Below, one piece after another: positions 52,550 through 61,182 of a DNA stretch of 64,000 bases. The notes under the pieces are model-generated. The model made no database searches. It was not told where the DNA came from and worked only from the letters and a program-made list of their open reading frames with translations. The translations under genes were made by a program, and so were the position numbers. The stretch's first letter is position 1, and each line of letters starts with the position of its first letter. Origin of the DNA: Desulfobacteraceae bacterium UBA5616. GTDB lineage: Bacteria; Desulfobacterota; Desulfobacteria; Desulfobacterales; UBA5616. Where the stretch lies: positions 1-64,000 of the forward strand of contig DIKO01000052.1 of NCBI GenBank assembly GCA_002423615.1, in the 5' to 3' direction.

Positions 52550-54331
52550 ATGTCTTATAAAGTGACGATCACCATCCCATCCGGCACAGTATCTGGCGAC
52601 TTGACAGGTTATCCGGTTATGGTGCGCTTATCAGATATGCCAGCTGGGTTCTGGTCTCATGTAAAGACTGACGGCGGCGACATTCGGATAAAAACAACAG
52701 CCGGGGTACAAATTCCCCACGACCTCGTTCGATTTGATTTTTATACACAGGACGGAGTGATTTTTTTTAAAGATGACATTGCGAGCGGTTCCAATAATTC
52801 TTGGGACATTCATTACGGTGATGCCGGTTTAAGCGCGTTGGCTGTTGATGACGCTAATGGTAGAAATGCGGTTTGGGCGGATTATGAAGCCGTATTTCTC
52901 ATGGGCGAATCTGGCGGAGATGATCGAACAGGAGGCGCAATGGCCCTCATTGATGGTGATCCTGAATCTTTTGAGATTATTGAAACATCATCGACTGATT
53001 TAAATTCTCATCAAGGTGTTTGCTGGGACGGAACTTATTATTATACTTTTGATACCAATGCGATCCGAAAATGGAACTCATCATGGATTTTGGTTGATGA
53101 AAATACTGATCTTATAGGTGATGCTGGTCTTTCTTCTCCGGTCAATCATTGTGCCGCTGGGGATTATCATGGGGGGAAACTTTATTTACCAATACAAGAA
53201 TGGCCTGAATATGACGAATATAACCAATATATTGCGGTTTTCGATGCTTCAGATTTGAGTTTTATAGAGAAATTTGACATTTCAGCTCAAATTATTGATG
53301 CCAGCAGCCTATGTTATTGTGATAAGGATGGTCTTTTATACGTTACGCACTATGCGACAACATCAGACGTTAAGGCCGGTTACCTTTATAAATATGATCC
53401 GAGCGATGGATCTTATAAAGGCACATTAGAAATGAATGATTTTGAGGAAAGCACTACAATTATTCGTATGATTCAGGGAATAACATGGTGGAGAAATAAT
53501 TTTTGGATTTCAATGGATGATTTTGATGAAGTTTTCAGGGTATCCTATATGGGTCTTGTCTCTGCCGGTGATACCTTATATTCCGGAAGAATCGGTGCCC
53601 TGTTTGGTCTTCCAACGACTGGTAATTTTGAAGGTATCGGGAAAAAATATGAAGAATTAATGGTATTGATAGATCCCGGTGACACCGAACGAGTTGATAT
53701 TTACCGACCTATCGACATGGATCTTGGCGCTGGCGGTGGTGTTGCGTTTAACAATTCATCAGCTCAAAAATATACCGCTAATGGAAGAAGCTCCGTTACG
53801 GTTTTTACAGTTGGCGTGTCTGCATCGGTGGCATCAAAGGGTAAAAATCGGGTGCCTATATCGTATTGGGACGAAAGCGCTGGAACAACCAACACCCGTG
53901 TAACATTGGCCTACCGCAATTCGACTTCAATTGGATGGGGTGTTTGGGATCCTAACAATTTATGGTTAATGTCCAGTCCATTAATAGATCCTACGCTGGA
54001 TCAGGCATACAGGCTCCATGCGGTTTATAACGGCACGACCTATAGAAAAATGTATGTGAATGGAGTAGAGGTGGCGCAAAATTCGATCACTGCCGCGCCG
54101 GCTGCACTTGATACGGTTCTAATTGGGCAGGAGGACGCCAGCGCTGCTGAATATTTTGATGGGTTGGTGGGTTTTGCATACCTTTATCCCGGGGTGCTAT
54201 CCGCAGACTGGATTGCGGCGGAATACGACAATTTGAACGCACCTGGGGATTTTTATTCTGTCGGGGCGGAAGCCTACATCCCCCCAGACGATCCTTCAGA
54301 GGTCTATGCGATATGCTTCATCGTCACATGA
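52550..54331 (+). CDS. Receptor-binding candidate: DUF2341 plus LamG-like domain protein
   Basis: 593 residues. DUF2341 start (SYKVTITIPSGTVSGDLTGYPVMVRL ... WDIHYGD), a central propeller-like region, and a C-terminal concanavalin/LamG-like domain (YRLHAVYNGTTYRKMYVNGVEV ... YLYPGVLSADWIAAEYDNL). Composition is clearly more AT-rich than the tail genes before it, suggesting recent exchange. Likely binds a cell-surface polysaccharide. Confidence 0.65.
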   Translation: MSYKVTITIPSGTVSGDLTGYPVMVRLSDMPAGFWSHVKTDGGDIRIKTTAGVQIPHDLVRFDFYTQDGVIFFKDDIASGSNNSWDIHYGDAGLSALAVDDANGRNAVWADYEAVFLMGESGGDDRTGGAMALIDGDPESFEIIETSSTDLNSHQGVCWDGTYYYTFDTNAIRKWNSSWILVDENTDLIGDAGLSSPVNHCAAGDYHGGKLYLPIQEWPEYDEYNQYIAVFDASDLSFIEKFDISAQIIDASSLCYCDKDGLLYVTHYATTSDVKAGYLYKYDPSDGSYKGTLEMNDFEESTTIIRMIQGITWWRNNFWISMDDFDEVFRVSYMGLVSAGDTLYSGRIGALFGLPTTGNFEGIGKKYEELMVLIDPGDTERVDIYRPIDMDLGAGGGVAFNNSSAQKYTANGRSSVTVFTVGVSASVASKGKNRVPISYWDESAGTTNTRVTLAYRNSTSIGWGVWDPNNLWLMSSPLIDPTLDQAYRLHAVYNGTTYRKMYVNGVEVAQNSITAAPAALDTVLIGQEDASAAEYFDGLVGFAYLYPGVLSADWIAAEYDNLNAPGDFYSVGAEAYIPPDDPSEVYAICFIVT

Positions 54332-54351
54332 TTTACCTCGGAAGGAGGTTA

Positions 54352-55209
54352 TCAATGAAATAAGTTATAGAAACCGAGCGCGACCAGTAATTTAACCACG
54401 AACCCGTGTCCAACAAAATATTTCAGGCTGTGCTTACCAAAATGCGAAAAAAAAGTATTTTTAACAGGGATAAGGGAAAAAAATGCCAGACAAAGCAGAC
54501 TCGATATCATGTAAATTATGGATCTGATAATTATTCCTGCTGGCCAATGTGTGCCGATCGAGCCGTAGGAAAAGCTGGCGCGTAACCATCGGGTGTTGAT
54601 TGACTGAAATATAGTAAAAGAAATAACCAGCCCACAAAGGATAATGATCAACCCGGGATAGAGAAATCGTTTAAATTCCTCACCGGAAAGCGGTTTGTGT
54701 AATGAGAAAGAATAGCCGGCAAAAAAGAAAGGAGCGAAAACGAATGTCCTTGACAACGACAACTCTTCGCCAACCTGATCAACCAAGCCTATCAAAAGGC
54801 CTATGGGGAACGATATGATTGAAAAAATAAATACCCGGTCATCAGATATAAAACGAGCCATAATACGCCAAATAATCAGACTGACCAGATACCAGATGAT
54901 CCATGAGGGGACAGCAATGTTGTCCAAGGGATTTGTATCGAAAATCACAAAGAAATATATTCTATAGGCTGTTTCAAAGACCAGAAGGTAAATAAACAGG
55001 CGCTTCAGGCTGGATCGTTTGTGAGTAAAATACCCGGACACGAAAACGAAGGCCGGCATGTGGAAAAGATAAATAAAAGTATAAAACGATCGTATGACTG
55101 GAAACTTGAAGATGAGAGGTTGTATGGCGTGCCCAAAGATTACCAATAAAATGAGCAGCCCCTTCAGGTTGTCAAAATATGGATTTCTGGATGGTTCGGA
55201 ATCGTCCAT
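54352..55209 (-). CDS. Acyltransferase-3 family membrane O-acyltransferase
   Basis: 285 residues, about nine to ten hydrophobic segments. NPYFDNLKGLLILLVIFGHAIQPL with its His and the later FLFHMPAFVFVSGYF are the acyltransferase-3 signature (O-acetylation of surface sugars). AT-rich, opposite strand to the tail genes, so it can be expressed from the lysogen: a seroconversion-type gene that could block superinfection. Confidence 0.82.
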   Translation of the reverse strand: MDDSEPSRNPYFDNLKGLLILLVIFGHAIQPLIFKFPVIRSFYTFIYLFHMPAFVFVSGYFTHKRSSLKRLFIYLLVFETAYRIYFFVIFDTNPLDNIAVPSWIIWYLVSLIIWRIMARFISDDRVFIFSIISFPIGLLIGLVDQVGEELSLSRTFVFAPFFFAGYSFSLHKPLSGEEFKRFLYPGLIIILCGLVISFTIFQSINTRWLRASFSYGSIGTHWPAGIIIRSIIYMISSLLCLAFFSLIPVKNTFFSHFGKHSLKYFVGHGFVVKLLVALGFYNLFH

Positions 55210-55286
55210 TTCACCCTCTATTTGTAAGCTATATCAGGCAAAGCGCCGATGTCAACACTGATATTATCTAATTTGGGAGAAGATTT

Positions 55287-56558
55287 ATGAAAATAGCCAT
55301 TTTGACAAATTTTATGGAACTGAATCCAGGGTACAGCCTGACCGGGATAGTGCTGGACCAGATTGCCATGCTCCACCGCTACGGGCATGATGTTCATCTG
55401 TATGTGAATGAGCAGTTCAATGGGGAGTTGGGGATCGATGGAGCCCAAATTCATAAAAAAATTCCGTTCGCCCACCTGATTGACTATCAATCGGTTAATG
55501 ATCTATCGGATGAGCACCGAAAGACCGTAACAAATACTGCGGCCATGCTGGAAACCGAGCTGGCGGATTTTGACGCGGCCTTCACTCACGATTTTGTGTT
55601 TATCGGGTGGTTTCTGCCCTACGGCATGGGGTGCATCGAGGCCTCCGGGAACCTGCCACGACTGCGCTGGCTGCACTGGATCCATTCCATACCGTCCGGT
55701 TTCAGGGACTGGTGGCGTGTTCAGGACTGGGGCCCCAGGCATAAGCTGATATTCCCCAATGAAACGGATCGCCTGCATGTGGCCGAACAATACCGGGGAT
55801 GGCTGGATAATGTGCGGGTGATCCGGCATATCAAGGACCTGCGCAGTTATTACGATTTTTCTCCGGAAACCTGTGAAATCATCGACCACGTGCCGGGCAT
55901 CATGACCGCCGACATTGTTCAACTGCTGCCCGCCAGTGTGGACCGCCTGGAATCCAAGCGAGTGCGTGAGGTGATGACCATTTTTTCCAAATTCAAAGGC
56001 CTCGGTAGGAGCGTTTGCCTGATCATCGCGAACCAGTGGGCCACCACCAAAACCCACAAGGAAAACATACAGAAATATAAAGACGCCGCCGCCGCGATGG
56101 GTGTTGTGCCGGGATCAGAGGTGGTGTTCACGTCCGAACTGCGGCCGGACTGGGAAACGGGGATTTCAAAACGGATGATCCGGGAGCTCTTTCAGTGCTC
56201 CAACCTGTTCATATTTCCAACCTTTTGTGAAAGTTTCGGGCTGGTGGTGCCGGAGGCGGCTCTGGCCGGGGTTTTAATGGTCCTGAACAAATCTCTCCGC
56301 ATGCAGTTGGAGGTGGCCGGGAACAACGCACTGTTTTTCGATTTCGGCAGCTTTCAGCAGAATTTTCAGCCTCCCAATCCGGATCATTATTACCGCGACC
56401 TCGCACTGATCATCCTTTCCAGGATGATCGAGAACGAATCCATCAGGGCTAAAACATTCGCCCGGCAGCATTACAACTGGGACTATCTGTACAATGCCGA
56501 ATACGCTCCGGTGCTGGCTGAAAGCCGCATATGGGGCAAAGACCTGGCGGCGGCATGA
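55287..56558 (+). CDS. Glycosyltransferase, GT4-like (GT-B fold)
   Basis: 423 residues, GGGAGAAG site. GT-B architecture; C-terminal nucleotide-sugar motif FPTFCESFGLVVPEAALAG (E-x7-E) as in GT4. First gene of a tightly packed rightward seven-gene operon. Donor and acceptor unknown; candidate elongating enzyme for the proposed virion glycan. Confidence 0.82.
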   Translation: MKIAILTNFMELNPGYSLTGIVLDQIAMLHRYGHDVHLYVNEQFNGELGIDGAQIHKKIPFAHLIDYQSVNDLSDEHRKTVTNTAAMLETELADFDAAFTHDFVFIGWFLPYGMGCIEASGNLPRLRWLHWIHSIPSGFRDWWRVQDWGPRHKLIFPNETDRLHVAEQYRGWLDNVRVIRHIKDLRSYYDFSPETCEIIDHVPGIMTADIVQLLPASVDRLESKRVREVMTIFSKFKGLGRSVCLIIANQWATTKTHKENIQKYKDAAAAMGVVPGSEVVFTSELRPDWETGISKRMIRELFQCSNLFIFPTFCESFGLVVPEAALAGVLMVLNKSLRMQLEVAGNNALFFDFGSFQQNFQPPNPDHYYRDLALIILSRMIENESIRAKTFARQHYNWDYLYNAEYAPVLAESRIWGKDLAAA

Positions 56559-57244
56559 ATTTAAACGTCGTCATACCGGTTATCCGGCACGATTTTGTAA
56601 AACTGCTGATGCAGGATCTGGCCGACCAGGTCCTGCCTCCGGACAGAGTGATCATCATCGATAATTCATGCGGGCCTGAATCGTTGCAAGTATCCGACAT
56701 GCCGTTTCCGGTGGAATTGATCTGCACAGGCAAAAACGCAGGAGTGAACGGATCGTGGAATATCGGCATATCCAGATCCAGAGGGTGCGACGTTGTCAGT
56801 ATTTTGAATGACGACATCCGGGTGGGGAAACGTTTTCTGGAGTATGCCTGGCGGACCTTGAAGTCCAATGAGAACAGCGCTGCCGCGTGCCCTCGAACGG
56901 CCAACAGAAGAAATCTGGATGAACGGCCGCCTGATCCTGCCGGGCCGTGTTTTCCAGAAAAACCCTATGTTGAATCGATGAGCCGCCGCGAGGGCTGGGC
57001 CATGACGTTTAAAAGGTCTGCCTTGGACAGGATCCCGCCGATACCGGATGACCGCATCAAAACATTTTGCGGGGATGACTGGCTCTGGCACTGGTCCATG
57101 AGGCTCGGGATGAGATGGTATAAGTTCACGGATATCTTGATTTATCATCATGTTGGCGCAAGCATGCTGGAAAACCCGGAAATCCGCCAAACCCTGAATA
57201 CCGAAAAGGCGGAATTCAGAAAAATCCTGGAGGAATTGTCCTGA
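56555..57244 (+). CDS. Glycosyltransferase family 2-like
   Basis: 229 residues. GT-A start NLNVVIPVIRHDFVKLLMQDL, GKNAGVNGSWNIGISRS and the acidic ILNDDI (DxD-like) motif; later GDDWLWHWSMRLG (base region). Overlaps the previous gene by 4 bases and the next by 1. Confidence 0.8.
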   Translation: MNLNVVIPVIRHDFVKLLMQDLADQVLPPDRVIIIDNSCGPESLQVSDMPFPVELICTGKNAGVNGSWNIGISRSRGCDVVSILNDDIRVGKRFLEYAWRTLKSNENSAAACPRTANRRNLDERPPDPAGPCFPEKPYVESMSRREGWAMTFKRSALDRIPPIPDDRIKTFCGDDWLWHWSMRLGMRWYKFTDILIYHHVGASMLENPEIRQTLNTEKAEFRKILEELS

Positions 57245-58308
57245 TGCGGCTGGTCTTTTTGTTCACCAGGGATAAGGACTCCAGCGCCTGGTCTTTTGCA
57301 ACCGAGGGTCTCTATTGCCTGTTTAAACGGATGATCGCTGACAGAGTAGTAGACCAGATCGATGTGATCATTGAGTCGTTTCGGCATAACGGCGTGGTTC
57401 AATATGCTCCGGGGTATCAGTGCCGCATGGTAAATGCCGTAACTCCCGCGATGGCCGACGAAATGCTGGCTCCGGGGGACCTTGTGTGGGTGCGCGGCGG
57501 ATTCAAGCCCTGGCTGGCGTTCATCGACCACTGCCGCAAAACATCCAGGTGGCTGATGTTTTATGGGGCCAACACAGGCAATGAACGGTGGCCGTTCTGG
57601 GACATCGTGCTGGATGACCTTTCCGGCAAGGCCCCCCATATTGATGGATTATCAAGGCTGTGGCTGGACTACCGGAAACCGGTCAATCCGGAAATCTTCA
57701 AGCCGGTTAAAACAAAGCCGTCATTTGATCTGTGCATTGGCGCCAGCCACATACACGACAAAAAAGGGCAGTGGCGCGGGGTTAAAGCCGTTCGGGCTTA
57801 CCGGGAACGGTTTGGTAAAAACCTGCGCTGCATCCTGCCGGGCGGGCTGCACCGGGGAGTCATGACCAACGGTATTTGCGCGGAGATCAAATCGGCCGGA
57901 CTTGATATCAGTATGCCGGGAATGGTTTCAAGGCCGGAACTCGCCAATATATTCAACCTGTCATCGGTTTTTTGCCATCTCGGATCAGGGGGCCAGGGAG
58001 ACCGTGGACCGATGGAGGCGATGGCCTGCGGCCGCTCGCTGATAATCGGTTTCCCCAATTACCATGCAAATTGGATTTCGAAATCCCCGAATGTCCTGGT
58101 GCCTAACAATCCTGATGATTTCAATGAAATCGCGGATCTGATCCACAGTCAAATCAAGATGCCGTCAGTCTGTGAAAAGATGGCCGGACACTACTCGGAT
58201 CAAGGCGGCATTGATAAAAACGGCCTGCCCATGATGCGGCGGATCTGCGAATTTGTCCAGCGGCACCCGGTTGCAGATCGGGCGGTGCTTGTGGAGCTTT
58301 TAAAATGA
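57244..58308 (+). CDS. Glycosyltransferase, GT-B type
   Basis: 354 residues. C-terminal HLGSGGQGDRGPMEAMACG then a UDP/GDP-sugar-binding-like loop, as in GT4/GT1 proteins. Start overlaps the previous stop; end overlaps the next start. Confidence 0.72.
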   Translation: MRLVFLFTRDKDSSAWSFATEGLYCLFKRMIADRVVDQIDVIIESFRHNGVVQYAPGYQCRMVNAVTPAMADEMLAPGDLVWVRGGFKPWLAFIDHCRKTSRWLMFYGANTGNERWPFWDIVLDDLSGKAPHIDGLSRLWLDYRKPVNPEIFKPVKTKPSFDLCIGASHIHDKKGQWRGVKAVRAYRERFGKNLRCILPGGLHRGVMTNGICAEIKSAGLDISMPGMVSRPELANIFNLSSVFCHLGSGGQGDRGPMEAMACGRSLIIGFPNYHANWISKSPNVLVPNNPDDFNEIADLIHSQIKMPSVCEKMAGHYSDQGGIDKNGLPMMRRICEFVQRHPVADRAVLVELLK

Positions 58309-58829
58309 AAAGTGTTTATGGCGCCCATTCCTATGGGGAAATCAAAATTATCGGAAGCGGAGGCGATGTCCATGTCGGAAATTATTGTTCCATCGCCTCC
58401 GGAGTGCTGGTGATTATGGTCGGACATCGGCCGGACTGGATCACTACCTACCCGTTTTCCGACCGTCGCAAGGCCTCTCAATGGCCCGAAGCATCAGGAA
58501 TCACCGGGCATCCTCTTAAATATGGCAATCTGAATGTAGGCAATGATGTCTGGATCGGCCTGGGCGTAACCTTGATCGGCGGCATCACTATCGGCGATGG
58601 AGCGATTATCGCCGCCGGCGCAGTTGTGGCAAAGGACGTTAAGCCCTTCAGCATTGTGGCGGGCTGCCCTGCGAAGCTGGTGCGGTTCAGATTCACGGAA
58701 GATCAGATATCAGCCCTGCTGGATATTGGATGGTGGAACTGGCCGGAAAGCAGAATACGAGAAAATCTGCCGCTGATGTGCAGCGACAGGATTGACCAAT
58801 TTATATCCATTCACAGAGGGGGATTATGA
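58305..58829 (+). CDS. Hexapeptide O-acetyltransferase (CatB/Vat-like)
   Basis: 174 residues with left-handed beta-helix repeats (VHVGNYCSIASGVLV; LNVGNDVWIGLGVTLIGGITIGDGAIIAAGAVV), catalytic-type His in GHRPDW, and the AGCPAKLV end. Uses acetyl-CoA to acetylate sugars. In the middle of the glycosyltransferase operon, so likely acetylates the same glycan. Confidence 0.85.
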   Translation: MKSVYGAHSYGEIKIIGSGGDVHVGNYCSIASGVLVIMVGHRPDWITTYPFSDRRKASQWPEASGITGHPLKYGNLNVGNDVWIGLGVTLIGGITIGDGAIIAAGAVVAKDVKPFSIVAGCPAKLVRFRFTEDQISALLDIGWWNWPESRIRENLPLMCSDRIDQFISIHRGGL

Positions 58830-59359
58830 GGCCTTGGAGAAATACCGAACACCGTGACCTTATCGTTGAGCTGGCGAGGCTTTTTCAGCCGCACACCTAC
58901 GTCGAGATCGGAGTTAAACGCGGATATGTGTTCAATTCGGTTTCACCTCATGTAAAACGCGCTGTGGCGGTAGATATCGCGCCGATGGATCGTGTTGTGC
59001 GGCTCCCCCATGTGGAGATTCATCAGTGCATGTCGGCTGAATTCTCAAGGCAATGGCGGGATCCCATAGACCTTTTATTTATCGATGCGGATCACCGGAA
59101 AGAGGCGGTTCTGGAAGATTTTGACAATTTTTCGGCCTGTGTTCGTGAGGGATCCGGACTGATATTGCTTCATGATACCCATCCTGTAAAAGACGAACTG
59201 ATGAGTGACGGGTATTGCGGCAACGCATGGGAAGCTGCTGCGGAGATCCATTCCGCCGTATATTATTCAGATTTCGAAATCGTGACGCTGCCGGGTCCCT
59301 GGGCCGGTTTATCCATATGCCGCAAAGTCACCGGCGGCCATCTATCTGTAAGGATTTAA
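58826..59359 (+). CDS. Class I SAM-dependent methyltransferase
   Basis: 177 residues. VEIGVKRGYVFNSVSP (motif I), AVAVDIAP (motif II) and LLFIDADHRKEAVLEDFD (motif IV, macrocin/O-methyltransferase-like). Probably methylates a sugar hydroxyl in the glycan made by the neighbours. Confidence 0.75.
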   Translation: MRPWRNTEHRDLIVELARLFQPHTYVEIGVKRGYVFNSVSPHVKRAVAVDIAPMDRVVRLPHVEIHQCMSAEFSRQWRDPIDLLFIDADHRKEAVLEDFDNFSACVREGSGLILLHDTHPVKDELMSDGYCGNAWEAAAEIHSAVYYSDFEIVTLPGPWAGLSICRKVTGGHLSVRI

Positions 59360-60094
59360 ATGATTCATTTGCTTATATGCGCAACTAGACGATCCGGGCT
59401 GTCTGATAGAACATTCAGGTCTTTCAGGAAAAATCTGTTTAAAAGGCACCAGGTCAACGCCATTTTGAACGTTGATCCAGTCGGTCCGGATCCGGATCCG
59501 CTGGGTGTTGTCGCTGCGGTTGAACGATATTTTAACCTTGTGCAGTGGCATTCTCCAGACCAACCATCGTTTCCTGAGGCGTTTAAGCGATTATGGTCCG
59601 CTCAGATTCCCGGAGATTATGTCTTTTGGCTGGAGGATGACTGGGAGATGGTTGTGAGCGGCGATCTGTCGTCCATGATCCGGATTATGGACGACAACCC
59701 GGATCTCGCTTTTTTGCGCCTACCCTGGAAACCGACCGGTTCGATTGGGATGAAAAACTGGAAATATATTTTCCCGTTTACTGGTCTATTTTTCGAATGC
59801 CCTGCATCTCTTCGCAGGGAGGTCGGATTCTGCGGGCACCCGAGCCTGATCCGGGCAGAGTTTGTTCGGAACTGCGCCCCCTGGATAGATGGAACAAAAA
59901 ACCCTGAAAAGCAATTCCATTATGGGCGGCCAGAGCTTCTTCAGGAAGTCGACCGATGGCGGTTTGGTGTTTTCGGGTTTCCGAATCAGCCGGCTGCGAT
60001 CTTGGACATAGGCCGAGACTGGATGATTAAAAACGGATACCGCAAGGCCGGCAGTAAAGCATTTTTCACACAGTGGGAGAATATAAATGCCTGA
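59360..60094 (+). CDS. Glycosyltransferase-like protein with EDDW motif
   Basis: 244 residues. GT-A-like fold: LLICATRRSGLSDRTFRSF start, VFWLEDDWEMV as the acidic DxD-type motif, then substrate loop. No exact family assigned. Starts directly after the methyltransferase stop. Confidence 0.65.
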   Translation: MIHLLICATRRSGLSDRTFRSFRKNLFKRHQVNAILNVDPVGPDPDPLGVVAAVERYFNLVQWHSPDQPSFPEAFKRLWSAQIPGDYVFWLEDDWEMVVSGDLSSMIRIMDDNPDLAFLRLPWKPTGSIGMKNWKYIFPFTGLFFECPASLRREVGFCGHPSLIRAEFVRNCAPWIDGTKNPEKQFHYGRPELLQEVDRWRFGVFGFPNQPAAILDIGRDWMIKNGYRKAGSKAFFTQWENINA

Positions 60095-61010
60095 ATTGAG
60101 CGTAATTGTACCCTTCTGCAACGAACACCCACAGGTGTTGTTTACAATTCAATCCATAGCCCAGGAGCTGATCGGCCGCGTGGATTTCGAAATCCTGGCT
60201 GTGGATAATTATTGTGACCAGGTGAAGGCCCAGGGCCGCGATCCGGATGGGGGCGGGACTTCCGTTGAAGCATGCTCCAAAGGAAATCCCTGGTTGAAAT
60301 ACCTCAAATATACGGACAAACTTTCTCACTGGCAGGCCAAAAACCATGCCGTTCATAATTCATCAGGATCTATCCTGTGGTTTTGCGATGCCCATTGCGT
60401 GGTGAGCCGGGATTCTCTCTATAACATGCTCCAATATTATCGGGCTAACCATGACGAGTTAAATGGGACTATCCACCTCCCCCTGACATATAAGATCCTG
60501 GAGTGGCGCCGCCTGATTTACAAACTGGTCAATAATCTGAATCGCGGAGAAATTGCGTATAGTTTTACGGGATTTCCCGGTGCCGCCAGAGAGCCGTTTT
60601 CGGTAGCGTGTATGTCAACCTGCGGGATGATGATGACCCGAGAGCTTTATGACGAACTGGGCGGGTGGCCTGTGGAACTGGGTATTTACGGCGGTGGCGA
60701 GCATTTTATCAATTTTGCCCTGGCTGTAATGGGCAAAACCAAAACCATCTATCCGTCCGGGCCTTTGTTTCATCATGGAGACAAACGCGGATATGAGTGG
60801 AATTATAACGACTACACCAGGAACCGGACTATCGCGTCCTATATGTTCGGCGGCAAGACCCTGGCAGAGAAATTTATTGATCATCGAAAGGGCAATCCTG
60901 ATGTTTTGCAATCCATCCTTTCCGACGTTCTTTCAAAATGCAGAGAACATCGAGAGCGAATCAAAAAACATCAGGTGATCCGCATCGAGGAGTGGGCGGA
61001 AAAGGCATAA
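60087..61010 (+). CDS. GT2/GT27-like glycosyltransferase, polypeptide GalNAc-transferase-like
   Basis: 307 residues. GT-A start SVIVPFCNEHPQVLFTIQSI, then LWFCDAHCVV with a D101-x-H103 metal motif in place of the usual DxD, CMSTCGMMMTRELYDELGGW, and YGGGEHFINFALAVMG (E205), then a late His pair (LFHHGDKRGY, H229/H230). In polypeptide GalNAc-transferases (GT27) the metal is held by DxH and a later His (VGHxFR), and WGGEN lies between in the same order. I infer that this enzyme may glycosylate Ser/Thr of protein, the natural target being the polythreonine tails. A plain GT2 sugar transferase remains possible. Confidence 0.72.
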   Translation: MPELSVIVPFCNEHPQVLFTIQSIAQELIGRVDFEILAVDNYCDQVKAQGRDPDGGGTSVEACSKGNPWLKYLKYTDKLSHWQAKNHAVHNSSGSILWFCDAHCVVSRDSLYNMLQYYRANHDELNGTIHLPLTYKILEWRRLIYKLVNNLNRGEIAYSFTGFPGAAREPFSVACMSTCGMMMTRELYDELGGWPVELGIYGGGEHFINFALAVMGKTKTIYPSGPLFHHGDKRGYEWNYNDYTRNRTIASYMFGGKTLAEKFIDHRKGNPDVLQSILSDVLSKCREHRERIKKHQVIRIEEWAEKA

Positions 61011-61065
61011 ACATGAACAATAAAAGGGGGCGCCTTATGTAAAAAATCAACCAAAACTGAAGGAT

Positions 61066-61110
61066 AAAAAACCTGGCCAAATTAACAATGTGATTCGGAC
61101 AGGTTTTTTG
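61066..61110 (+). terminator. Terminator of the glycosyltransferase operon
   Basis: AAAAAACCTG pairs with CAGGTTTTTT over a 24-base loop; T run of six. It closes the late transcript before the phage right end. Confidence 0.8.
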
Positions 61111-61135
61111 CGTCTAAAGGTTGACTGCTCCGATC

Positions 61136-61178
61136 TTTCTCAAACCATTTGTGTTCTTTTCTCAAACCATTTGGCTAA
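61136..61178 (-). repeat. Prophage right-end transposase-binding repeats
   Basis: TTTCTCAAACCATTTG (61136-61151) and TTTTCTCAAACCATTTGG (61157-61174), a direct pair 22 bases apart, inverted relative to the left-end boxes. The terminal copy aligns with the left terminal box (CCAAATGG...TGAGA). Confidence 0.78.
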
Positions 61179-61182
61179 CTAT

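Larger units (their letters stand above)
17751..61178 (+). mobile_element. Mu-like transposable siphophage prophage (~43.4 kb)
   Basis: Bounded by the two halves of a disrupted SMP-30 gene and by inverted transposase-site repeats. It carries repressor, Ner-like, MuA and MuB genes at the left, GemA, lysis, Mu-type head genes, a sheathless tail and a right-end cargo operon. No structural gene looks broken, so it may be functional. Exact ends are uncertain by a few bases because the flank duplication is short (CTAT or ATGG, perhaps a 5-bp duplication with one change); Mu itself makes 5-bp duplications. Confidence 0.88.

Noticed and set aside
51972..54331. Diversity-generating retroelement at the tail genes
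   Set aside because: No reverse transcriptase and no template/variable repeat pair seen.
17747..61180. GGCTA as target-site duplication (17745-17749 and 61173-61177)
   Set aside because: Joining there puts the two gene halves out of frame, unlike CTAT or ATGG.
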